55,491 nt of DNA, from contig DITN01000011.1 in assembly GCA_002422865.1 (NCBI GenBank), forward strand, positions 31,297 through 86,787, read 5' to 3'. Position 1 is the first letter of the stretch; each line of letters opens with the position of its first letter. The stretch comes from Bacteroidetes bacterium UBA6183. GTDB taxonomy: Bacteria > Bacteroidota > Bacteroidia > UKL13-3. This document shows, piece by piece, positions 1-7,489 of this stretch. The translations under genes were made by a program, and so were the position numbers. The notes under the pieces were generated by a model that saw only the letters and a program-made list of their open reading frames with translations, was not told the origin of the DNA and made no database searches.

Positions 1-499
1 TTTTGATGGTGTTTAACAATTTACCTAAACCTTCTAATGCAAAGTATTCGCATTGTACCGGAATAATTACACTGTCGCTTGCAGTAAGCGAATTGGTGGT
101 TATTAAACCTAACGATGGTGAGCAATCAACAATAATAAAATCGTAATCCTTTTTTATAGGATCTAATGCATGGCGTAAAACACGCTCACGATTAGGTACA
201 TTGATTAATTCAATTTCGGCACCTACTAAATCTATGTTGGAAGGAAGTAAATCTAAAAAATCAACTTCCGTTTTTATAATGGCTTCGCGGGCTGATGTAT
301 CGTTAATCATTACCTCGTACAAACCCAACTCAACATTCTTAGGATCGAAACCCAAGTGAGAAGTTGTGTTAGCCTGAGGATCGGCATCAACCACCAATGT
401 TTTGTACTCTAACACGGCCAAACTTGCAGCCAAGTTAACAGCGGTGGTAGTTTTACCCACACCACCTTTTTGATTTACTACTGATATTATTTTTCCCAT
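1..499 (-). CDS. parA: ParA family chromosome-partitioning ATPase (5' part, runs off the left edge)
   Basis: Reading leftward from an ATG at 499, the translation begins MGKIISVVNQKGGVGKTTTA, with the deviant Walker A motif KGGVGKTT at residues 11-18, then a conserved VVDADPQANTT block and a VDCSPSLG Walker A'-like block. These define the ParA/Soj partitioning ATPases, which bind DNA non-specifically as ATP dimers and move ParB-parS complexes. About 166 codons are visible, and the C-terminal third lies outside the window. The ATG is 27 bp downstream of the UPF0173 stop, so the two are probably one transcript; parB would be expected next, off the left edge. The spacer at 1214-1593 carries parS-like half sites. 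Plasmid or orphan ParA/MinD relatives are possible, but the motif set favours chromosomal ParA. Confidence 0.9.
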   Translation of the reverse strand, partial: MGKIISVVNQKGGVGKTTTAVNLAASLAVLEYKTLVVDADPQANTTSHLGFDPKNVELGLYEVMINDTSAREAIIKTEVDFLDLLPSNIDLVGAEIELINVPNRERVLRHALDPIKKDYDFIIVDCSPSLGLITTNSLTASDSVIIPVQCEYFALEGLGKLLNTIK

Positions 500-526
500 G
501 ATTGTGATAGTCGTTTGTTAAATAAA

Positions 527-1213
527 TTAAATGGTTATGGTGCTGCCAATGGCAGGAATGATTAATGTTTTTTCGTGATTTTCGAAATAATTAATGGCCT
601 TTTCATGATCCACTTTAATAAAGCCGAAAGTGTCAAAATGCATGGCCACTACTTTTTCGCAACCTACTAAATCGGCTGCTCGGTTAGCATCAACATAACC
701 CATTGTAAAGTTATCGCCAATAGGTAACACGGCTAAGTTAACACGGTATTGTTCGCCCACATAACTCATATCGTTGTATAAAGCAGTATCGCCTGCGTAA
801 TAAATGGCTTCGTTGTTGGCTTCGTTTGATAATACAAATCCGGCAGCGGTTCCACCATAGGTGCCATCAGGCAACGAGCTTGAGTGTGCCGCAAAAACCA
901 TCTGTACCGTTCCAAAATCAAAAGCCCATTTACCACCAATATTCATCGGATGGGTTTTGGTGATACCTTGCTTTTGTAACCAAGCATGAATTTCCCAATT
1001 AGCAACCACTGTTGCGCCCGTTTGTTTGGCCAAATCAACCAAATCAGCCGTATGGTCATCATGCCCATGCGATACCAATATGTAATCTGCTTTTAATGAT
1101 GAGAAGTTTATGCTTGAAGCCAATTCATTACCCCTTATAAACGGGTCGAAGATGATAAGCTTACCGCTCATCTCTAACTGAAAACACGAATGACCTAAGT
1201 ATGTTAATTGCAT
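527..1213 (-). CDS. UPF0173 metal-dependent hydrolase (metallo-beta-lactamase fold)
   Basis: This 228-residue protein starts MQLTYLGHSCF and carries the metal-binding SHGHDDH motif at residues 48-54, preceded by the IIFDPF strand. A later AGDTALY block supplies the conserved Asp, and MHFDTFG near the C-terminus supplies another His. This is the compact UPF0173/YtkL layout of the metallo-beta-lactamase superfamily, a family of cytosolic hydrolases whose natural substrate is not firmly known. There is no signal peptide. It is the first gene of the leftward unit ahead of parA, with its promoter presumably in 1214-1593. The fold assignment is secure; the reaction cannot be told from the sequence. 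Confidence 0.85.
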   Translation of the reverse strand: MQLTYLGHSCFQLEMSGKLIIFDPFIRGNELASSINFSSLKADYILVSHGHDDHTADLVDLAKQTGATVVANWEIHAWLQKQGITKTHPMNIGGKWAFDFGTVQMVFAAHSSSLPDGTYGGTAAGFVLSNEANNEAIYYAGDTALYNDMSYVGEQYRVNLAVLPIGDNFTMGYVDANRAADLVGCEKVVAMHFDTFGFIKVDHEKAINYFENHEKTLIIPAIGSTITI

Positions 1214-1593
1214 ATTTTGTTCTAACCTGATGTATCAAATAAAATGTTTCACGACATCAACATATGTACAAACTCACTTTATTGTATCCACATAGGTGTG
1301 GATATTTTTCTAACACTACTTATCAGCCACTTGAGTGGTTTTTAGCGCGTGAAACACCTGCATTTTTTTTCCGATTATCAACATCAAAAACAAAATTTCA
1401 CGGTATTTTTTGGAACGAAAAATGCTTACCAAGGGCATCACTCACCATTTTATTTCGTTTTTTCATCTTGCAATAACACCTGCTAATTTTTTTGAGCCCT
1501 GATTTTTCTGCGTGAAACATAGCCATTTACGTTACACATTACAATTACACATATTTCTCTTAATTTCACCCCAACAAAAACACCTTTAAACAC
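1214..1593. other. Non-coding spacer with half-parS words and DnaA-like boxes
   Basis: This 380-bp stretch separates the leftward UPF0173-parA unit from a rightward membrane-protein gene. It holds three 9-base half sites of the parS palindrome (TGTTTCACG at 1245-1253; CGTGAAACA at 1348-1356 and 1511-1519), plus a weaker TTTCACG at 1396-1402. It also has an inverted pair of DnaA-box-like words (TATCCACA at 1285-1292 and TGTGGATA at 1297-1304) and an 8/9 match TTATCAACA at 1375-1383. A short palindrome CCACTTGAGTGG lies at 1327-1338. A 70-codon ORF here has no recognisable features and I do not call it. The spacer may be a promoter/autoregulatory region, a partition site or part of a replication origin. 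Confidence 0.5.
1285..1304. promoter_or_regulatory. Inverted pair of DnaA-box-like words
   Basis: TATCCACA and TGTGGATA face each other across a 4-base spacer (TAGG). With the flanking base each is an 8/9 match to TTATCCACA. Two such boxes back to back in a non-coding spacer beside parA fit a DnaA binding site, but the inverted repeat could equally be an operator for a dimeric repressor. Confidence 0.4.
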
Positions 1594-2589
1594 TTGAAAG
1601 TACTGCATATTACTGCTCAATTTTTATCCAATAAATCAACGCTTTGGTTGTGTTTGGTTACGTTATGTTTGTTTGTGGCGGTAACCAGTGTGCGCTTTAA
1701 CCGTAATACCGCAATAGTAAACAGGCCACTTAACGATGCCCGCTATTTTATCGCTTATGTTGAACATTTTAGGGGAGAAACGCCTTCTGATGTTATTCGT
1801 CCTGCCTCTAATTGGCGCATGTTGGTTCCTTTTGTTGCAGCCCTTTCACCATTTGAGCCACTTACTGCCATTAACATCACCAACCAATTATTGCTGTTGT
1901 TAAGCATGGTAATGTTGTACTACAGTATGTTGCATATAGGTATTGGAAAAGGTTATGTGTGGTTAGGGTTGACGTTATTTTCGGTTTCTTTTCCCGCTTT
2001 TTATTACACCACCATTGGTTATGTAGATGCAGGTGTGATGTTTTTTGTAAGCACTTGTATATATGCCACCCTTAAACAGTCGTGGTGGTTATTTGCGCTT
2101 AGTTTTGTATTGGGATTTTTAGCCAAAGAAAGTATTGTGGTGGTGGTGCCTTTTGTTGTAACTTATCTTTATCTACGAGGTAACAAGAAACAAGCGTTTG
2201 TATTGGGGTTACTCCTATCGGTTATTTATGTGGCAGAAAGTTATTTAGTGAGGCAATACGCGTACCTGACACCGGGCGAAAAAAACAATTTATTTTGGGT
2301 GATTAATACCGAAAATATCGGATTAAATATCAAGCGCATCAACTCGTTGTTGGCACCTGTTTTAACGCTAGGTTTGGTAGGATTAATTTATGTAGGCAAC
2401 TTTACATCAACCTTAAAAACCAACAAAACTTTGGCGTGGGCAAGTATGGCTTTGCTGGGCACCACATTTGCCATGTATGCGTTTGCATTTATCACCACCT
2501 ACGCTGATGGCCGACCGTTATGGCTGGCCTACTTCGTCATGATTTTGGTGGGTATGTATGGTTTACAGCATCAAGCGAAAAAGTATTAA
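1594..2589 (+). CDS. Polytopic membrane protein, possibly GT-C-like
   Basis: This 331-residue protein has about nine hydrophobic segments. A charged loop after the first segment contains LNDARYFIAYVEHFRGE, and a mid-protein LAKESIVVVVPFV motif is followed by more membrane spans. An acidic first external loop plus a KE motif in a later helix recalls GT-C glycosyltransferases of the ArnT/PMT type, but I cannot place it in a named family. The start is a TTG at 1594 in the context CACTTGAAAG, with no in-frame ATG near the conserved beginning. Its stop codon interlocks with that of the convergent proline dehydrogenase (2586-2589), so no terminator separates them. It is alone on its strand, and its function is unknown. 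Confidence 0.7.
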   Translation: MKVLHITAQFLSNKSTLWLCLVTLCLFVAVTSVRFNRNTAIVNRPLNDARYFIAYVEHFRGETPSDVIRPASNWRMLVPFVAALSPFEPLTAINITNQLLLLLSMVMLYYSMLHIGIGKGYVWLGLTLFSVSFPAFYYTTIGYVDAGVMFFVSTCIYATLKQSWWLFALSFVLGFLAKESIVVVVPFVVTYLYLRGNKKQAFVLGLLLSVIYVAESYLVRQYAYLTPGEKNNLFWVINTENIGLNIKRINSLLAPVLTLGLVGLIYVGNFTSTLKTNKTLAWASMALLGTTFAMYAFAFITTYADGRPLWLAYFVMILVGMYGLQHQAKKY

Positions 2590-3782
2590 ACTTTTTTTCT
2601 GCGTGCTACTTCCCTATTAATTAAGGTAAGCTCTCTTCCGGCCTGACCTTTAACTGATGTATTTTCTGCTGCTCGTCTGAATAAATAAGGCATTACCGCT
2701 TTAACCGGACCATATGGTAAATATTTAGCCACGTTGTATCCGGCACTCGATAAGTTAAAACTAATATGGTCGCTCATGCCATACAATTGCGAAAAATATA
2801 TGCGTTGGTCGTTATTGGCCAAACCTTTTTGTGCCATCAATTCGGTTAACAACATGCTGCTTTGTTCATTGTGCGAACCCGCACATACATTAATCCTGTC
2901 AATGTGTTCAATACAGAAATGTAATGCCTCATTATAGTCTTTATCACTACTTGCTTTATCGGGCTGTATCGGGCTTGGATATCCCATTTTTAATGCGCGT
3001 TCTCTTTCTTTTTCCATGTAAGCGCCACGCACCAATTTTAATCCTAAGTAATAATTGTGTTTCATGGCATCATCAAAACTTGTTTTTAAAAACGCCAACC
3101 TATCATGTCGGTACAACTGAATGGTGTTGTACACAATACATTTTTGCAGGTTAAACTCACGCATCATGTCGTGTGCCAAGTCATCAATAGCCGGTTGTAT
3201 CCACGATTCTTCTGCATCAATAAAAATACGCACGTTGTTATCGTTGGCTGTTTTACAAATATTATGTATGCGATTTTTCACACGCCCCCACTCACTTTCT
3301 TCAGTACTGGTTAAAGTTTCTTTTGCTGAAACTTTTGCCAATAAATCAAACCTGGCTAAACCGGTAACTTTAAAAACACAAAAAGGTATTTTGGGGTTAT
3401 TTTGGGCTTTGGTAATGGTTTCTAATGTTTCAGTTGCTGTGGCATTAAAACTTTCCTCTTTCTCTTCCCCTTCTACACTGTAATCTAAAATAGTACCCAC
3501 ACCGTAACTGTACAACTGATCGATGGTATTGTTACAATCATCCATGCTTTCACCACCACAAAATTGTTTAAAAACAGTACTTTTAATTAACCCTTTGATA
3601 GGTAAACCCATGTTAAATGCACCGTTTACCATTGGCGGACCTAATTTTACCAACCAATTGTATCCAATGGCTTTAAACAACAAGTACGATTGTGTTAACT
3701 CGTTGTTGCTTTTAGACTTAAATGCAATTTCCGTGTTGTCGAAACTTAGGGCTGAGGGCTTACTTTGTATATTGGTTTGCAC
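2586..3782 (-). CDS. Proline dehydrogenase (monofunctional)
   Basis: This 398-residue protein belongs to the FAD-dependent proline dehydrogenase family, which oxidises L-proline to 1-pyrroline-5-carboxylate and feeds electrons to quinone. Visible family motifs are LGLKLVRGAYMEKERERA in the barrel core, IRIFIDAEES-type strands (VRIFIDAEESW), and the C-terminal YLPYGPVKAVMPYLFRRAAE block that lines the substrate/FAD site. There is no P5C dehydrogenase domain, so unlike enterobacterial PutA it is the short, single-function form. Its stop interlocks with the convergent upstream gene. A 112-bp spacer separates its start from aroB, read divergently. The P5C dehydrogenase partner is not in the window. 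Confidence 0.92.
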   Translation of the reverse strand: MQTNIQSKPSALSFDNTEIAFKSKSNNELTQSYLLFKAIGYNWLVKLGPPMVNGAFNMGLPIKGLIKSTVFKQFCGGESMDDCNNTIDQLYSYGVGTILDYSVEGEEKEESFNATATETLETITKAQNNPKIPFCVFKVTGLARFDLLAKVSAKETLTSTEESEWGRVKNRIHNICKTANDNNVRIFIDAEESWIQPAIDDLAHDMMREFNLQKCIVYNTIQLYRHDRLAFLKTSFDDAMKHNYYLGLKLVRGAYMEKERERALKMGYPSPIQPDKASSDKDYNEALHFCIEHIDRINVCAGSHNEQSSMLLTELMAQKGLANNDQRIYFSQLYGMSDHISFNLSSAGYNVAKYLPYGPVKAVMPYLFRRAAENTSVKGQAGRELTLINREVARRKKV

Positions 3783-3894
3783 AGTTTTTATTACTTAATT
3801 ATTAATTTAACCGAAAATACCACAAATTTGTTCGCGCAAAAATAATCGCAGTTGGGTATTTTTTGCCATAAACCAATTATTAATTTTTACCCAC

Positions 3895-4953
3895 TTGAAA
3901 GAGTACAACCTAAAAGATTATAGTATTTACATAGGCCCTGAAGTATTTGATTTACTGCTACAACAGTTAATCGAACGCTCGTACTCGCAGGTATTTGTGC
4001 TGGTTGACGAAAACACAGAAAAACATTGTTTACCCATTTTAACCAAAACACTTTTTGACGTTAAGGTGATAAAAATAAGCAGTGGCGAAGAACACAAAAC
4101 CGTAAATAACCTACAACTTATTTGGGATCAATTGGTAAAACACCAGGCCGACAAACAAACCGCTTTAATTAATTTAGGTGGTGGTGTTATTGGCGATATT
4201 GGTGGCTTTGCCGCAGCAACGTTTAAACGTGGCATTGATTTTATAAATGTTCCTACCACACTTTTGGCCATGGTTGATAGCAGCATAGGTGGTAAGTTAG
4301 GGGTAGATTACCAAGGCATAAAAAATGCAGTTGGTATGATAAAAAACCCAAGCTCGGTATTTGTAAGTACTGATTTTTTAGCCACCTTACCCAAAAGGGA
4401 ATTGCTAAATGGTTTTGCCGAAATTATTAAACATGGTTTAATAGCTGACGAAGATTATTGGGAAAAAGTAATTCGTGTAAAAAATATTGATGCAGACAGC
4501 ATGAGCCAACTTATTCATGGCTCGATAAAAGTAAAATCGCAAATAGTAAAAAAAGACCCGGTTGAAGACGGTTTGCGTAAGGTACTAAACTTTGGCCACA
4601 CCGTTGGACATGCCATTGAATCTTACTCTTTGGCAAATGATAAAAACCCATTGAGACATGGTGAAGCCATTGCCATCGGTATGATTTGTGAAGCATTTTT
4701 ATCAAAAGAGCATAACGGTTTAAGCGGAAGAGAATTGAGGTTGATTAGTGAGGTTATTTTACAACATTTCCCTAAATATTCTTTACGCAATATTTTATCT
4801 CCCGAACTGATTAAGTTTATGCGTCAGGATAAAAAGAACAGCAACCAAAGCATTAATTTTAGTTTATTAAAACGTATTGGTAAAGCCGGGTTCGATTACA
4901 CTTGCACCGATGCTCAAATAGCCCTTGCCTTAAATTATTACGATGGGTTATGA
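3895..4953 (+). CDS. aroB: 3-dehydroquinate synthase
   Basis: This enzyme converts DAHP to 3-dehydroquinate, the second step of the shikimate pathway, using NAD and a divalent metal. The 352-residue sequence shows LGGGVIGDIGGFAAATFKRG (NAD-binding region), PTTLLAMVDSSIGGKLGVD, and the metal-ligand motif NFGHTVGHAIE, followed by RHGEAIAIGM. Length is normal for AroB. The start is TTG at 3895 (context CACTTGAAAG), since there is no suitable in-frame ATG. The last bases overlap the aroA start as ATGA, so translation is probably coupled. aroB-aroA-aroC follow in order, and the kinase aroK is separate at 51 kb. Confidence 0.96.
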   Translation: MKEYNLKDYSIYIGPEVFDLLLQQLIERSYSQVFVLVDENTEKHCLPILTKTLFDVKVIKISSGEEHKTVNNLQLIWDQLVKHQADKQTALINLGGGVIGDIGGFAAATFKRGIDFINVPTTLLAMVDSSIGGKLGVDYQGIKNAVGMIKNPSSVFVSTDFLATLPKRELLNGFAEIIKHGLIADEDYWEKVIRVKNIDADSMSQLIHGSIKVKSQIVKKDPVEDGLRKVLNFGHTVGHAIESYSLANDKNPLRHGEAIAIGMICEAFLSKEHNGLSGRELRLISEVILQHFPKYSLRNILSPELIKFMRQDKKNSNQSINFSLLKRIGKAGFDYTCTDAQIALALNYYDGL

Positions 4954-6188
4954 GTAACCTTCGGATAAAACATCCAACAAAAAATTTAACAGGCAACATC
5001 ACACTTCCTGCGTCAAAAAGTATTTGTAACCGTGTGCTGATTTTAAAAAAAGTACTTGGTATACATACCTCTATTGAAAATATTGCTACTGCCGATGATA
5101 GTGTGGTTATGCAACACGCATTGCAGCAAACAACCGGCACTGTTGATGTTAAAAATGCAGGAACATGCATGCGTTTTTTAACAGCTTATTATGCCACAAC
5201 ACCCGATGTAGACGTAGTTTTATACGGCAGTGAACGTATGCACAACAGGCCCATTGGTGCTCTGGTGGATGCCTTAACAACACTTGGTGCCGACATTGAT
5301 TATATTAATAAGCCCGGCTTTGCACCTTTGCGCATTAAAGGTAAAAAACTACATGGTGGTGTGGTAACTGTTGATGCATCCATAAGCAGTCAATTTGTAA
5401 GTGCGTTGATGTTAGTAGCACCAAATTTAAAAAATGGTTTATCCATTCGTTTAGGTAAAAACACGGTTTCAAAACCATACATTACTTTAACAGCCGATTT
5501 ATTAAAACAATTTGGTGTTGATGTTACTGTGCAAGATGATGTGGTGATTAAACCTTATCAAACCCAAACCGCACCGGATACTTTTTTAATAGAACCCGAT
5601 TGGAGTGCAGCAACTTTTTGGTACCAACTTTTAGCCTTAGCAAAAGCCGGAAACATTACGCTAAACTACCTAAAACCCAATAGTGCGCAAGGCGATGCCA
5701 TCATTGCCGAATACATGGAACGTTTTGGAGTAAGCAGCAACTACCATCAACAAGGTGTATCGCTTACGAAAAATGACAACTACTTAGAAAAAGCTTATTA
5801 TGATATGTTAAACTACCCCGACATGGTGCCTGCGATGGCCGTGTTGATGTGTGCGTTAGACATACCTTGCACGTTTGTAAATGTTGCACACTTAGAAGCC
5901 AAAGAAAGCAAACGATTAACTGCACTTTGTACCGAATTGGGTAAATGTGGGTTTGATATTTCGCACAATGGAAACGAATTATACATCAATTCAATTGGTG
6001 AAGAAAACTTAGTGAAACCAACAGCGTTTAATACTTATCAAGACCACCGTTTGGCCATGGCATTGGCTCCACTGGCTTTGTTGTTTGATGAAGTAGTAAT
6101 TAACGATAGTGAGGTGGTAGAAAAATCATACCCGCATTTTTGGGATGATTTACGTATGGTTGGTTTTGAGATTAAGGTTGAAGCGTAA
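4950..6188 (+). CDS. aroA: 3-phosphoshikimate 1-carboxyvinyltransferase (EPSP synthase)
   Basis: This 412-residue enzyme joins PEP to shikimate-3-phosphate. Family motifs present are LPASKSICNR near the N-terminus, the PEP-loop NAGTCMRFL, SSQFVSALM, NYPDMVPAMAVL with the catalytic Asp, HLEAKESKR, and TYQDHRLAMAL. The start chosen is the ATG at 4950, which overlaps the aroB stop as ATGA. An in-frame codon at 4902 would add 16 unconserved residues inside aroB. The position corresponding to E. coli Pro101 is Phe here, and the loop glycine is retained. It is the middle gene of aroB-aroA-aroC. Confidence 0.95.
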   Translation: MSNLRIKHPTKNLTGNITLPASKSICNRVLILKKVLGIHTSIENIATADDSVVMQHALQQTTGTVDVKNAGTCMRFLTAYYATTPDVDVVLYGSERMHNRPIGALVDALTTLGADIDYINKPGFAPLRIKGKKLHGGVVTVDASISSQFVSALMLVAPNLKNGLSIRLGKNTVSKPYITLTADLLKQFGVDVTVQDDVVIKPYQTQTAPDTFLIEPDWSAATFWYQLLALAKAGNITLNYLKPNSAQGDAIIAEYMERFGVSSNYHQQGVSLTKNDNYLEKAYYDMLNYPDMVPAMAVLMCALDIPCTFVNVAHLEAKESKRLTALCTELGKCGFDISHNGNELYINSIGEENLVKPTAFNTYQDHRLAMALAPLALLFDEVVINDSEVVEKSYPHFWDDLRMVGFEIKVEA

Positions 6189-6242
6189 AATCCAAATTCC
6201 ATTTATATTTGAAAACCATCCACACAACTAACAAAATTTAAC

Positions 6243-7331
6243 ATGGCAGGAAATACATACGGACAACTTTTTCGCATCACCACTTTTGGTGAAAGTCATG
6301 GACCTGCTTTGGGTGTTGTGATTGATGGTTGCCCGAGTAATTTATTAATTGACATCGATTTTATTCAGGCCGAGTTAAACAGGCGTAAACCGGGCCAAAG
6401 TGCAATAACCACAGCACGTAAAGAAGATGAATCGTTTGAGATTTTATCGGGTGTGTTTGAGGGAAAAACTACGGGAGCACCTATTTGTATGATGGTGCGT
6501 AACAACGACCAACGCACTCAAGATTATGCGCATTTAAAAGATGTATATCGCCCATCTCATGCAGATTATACCTATCAAACAAAATATGGCATACGCGATT
6601 ACCGTGGTGGTGGGAGATCATCCGCCCGCGAAACCGTTGCGCGTGTTTTAGCCGGTGCAATAGCCAAATTATTTTTAGCACAACAAGGTATTCAAATCAA
6701 TGCTTATGTCAGCCAGGTTGGACCTATTAAATTACAAACGAACCCTGATCAAATTGATGTTTCAATCATAGAAAAAAGTTTGGTGCGGTGCCCGGATGAA
6801 ACGGTATCAAACCAAATGATAGATTTGATTACCGAAACCGGCAAAAAAGGAGATAGTGTGGGCGGTGCCGTTACATGTATCATAAAAAATGTACCTGCAG
6901 GATTAGGAGAACCTGTGTTTGATAAACTACATGCCGAATTAGGCAAAGCCATGTTAAGCATCAATGCTTGCAAAGGTTTTGAAATTGGCAGTGGTTTTGA
7001 TGCTGCCCAATCTTTTGGCAGTGTGCATAACGATGAATTTTACATAACAGACAATACCATTCATACCCGTACCAATAACAGTGGTGGTGTGCAAGGTGGC
7101 ATAAGCAATGGCGAGTTGGTGTATTTACGTTGTGCATTTAAACCTGTTGCTACCATTAGAAGCGAACAACAAACCATATCAACCCAAGGTGATGAGGTTA
7201 CATTGGCAGCAACCGGCAGGCACGACCCTTGTGTGGTACCACGTGCTGTACCTATTGTAGAAGCAATGGCTGCCTTGGTTCTAGCTGATTTTACATTGAG
7301 AAACAACACCCTAAATAAGCATAACTTATAA
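6243..7331 (+). CDS. aroC: Chorismate synthase
   Basis: This enzyme catalyses the last shikimate step, EPSP to chorismate, with reduced FMN. The 362-residue sequence starts MAGNTYGQLFRITTFGESHG, the family signature, and continues with RRKPGQSAITTARKEDE, the GGRSSARETVARVLAGA block and the C-terminal RHDPCVVPRAVPIVEAMAAL. Length matches the family. It follows aroA after 54 bp and very likely shares its transcript. No hairpin terminator was found in the 158 bp after its stop. Confidence 0.96.
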   Translation: MAGNTYGQLFRITTFGESHGPALGVVIDGCPSNLLIDIDFIQAELNRRKPGQSAITTARKEDESFEILSGVFEGKTTGAPICMMVRNNDQRTQDYAHLKDVYRPSHADYTYQTKYGIRDYRGGGRSSARETVARVLAGAIAKLFLAQQGIQINAYVSQVGPIKLQTNPDQIDVSIIEKSLVRCPDETVSNQMIDLITETGKKGDSVGGAVTCIIKNVPAGLGEPVFDKLHAELGKAMLSINACKGFEIGSGFDAAQSFGSVHNDEFYITDNTIHTRTNNSGGVQGGISNGELVYLRCAFKPVATIRSEQQTISTQGDEVTLAATGRHDPCVVPRAVPIVEAMAALVLADFTLRNNTLNKHNL

Positions 7332-7489
7332 GTAAGACCAATGGCATTTTAATCCACTCTAAATCTCTGCTAATCAACACCCGTACTGTCAAAGTTTGGT
7401 AAGTTGGTATATGCCGTGCCACCATTTTTAAATATTTTAGCTCTATCTTGCAGGTTGAACTACACCAAAAGTTGATCTAAATTATTTAA

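Noticed and set aside
1264..1476. A 70-codon open frame in the parA-side spacer
   Set aside because: No conserved motif, signal peptide or plausible start context; it overlaps the DnaA-like and parS-like words, and its composition looks non-coding.
3105..3483. Several open frames on the plus strand within the proline dehydrogenase region
   Set aside because: They run antisense to a gene with strong family motifs, so they are shadows.
4902..4949. Longer N-terminus for EPSP synthase
   Set aside because: The extra 16 residues overlap the conserved end of aroB, while the ATG at 4950 sits at the ATGA overlap and is followed by family-like sequence.
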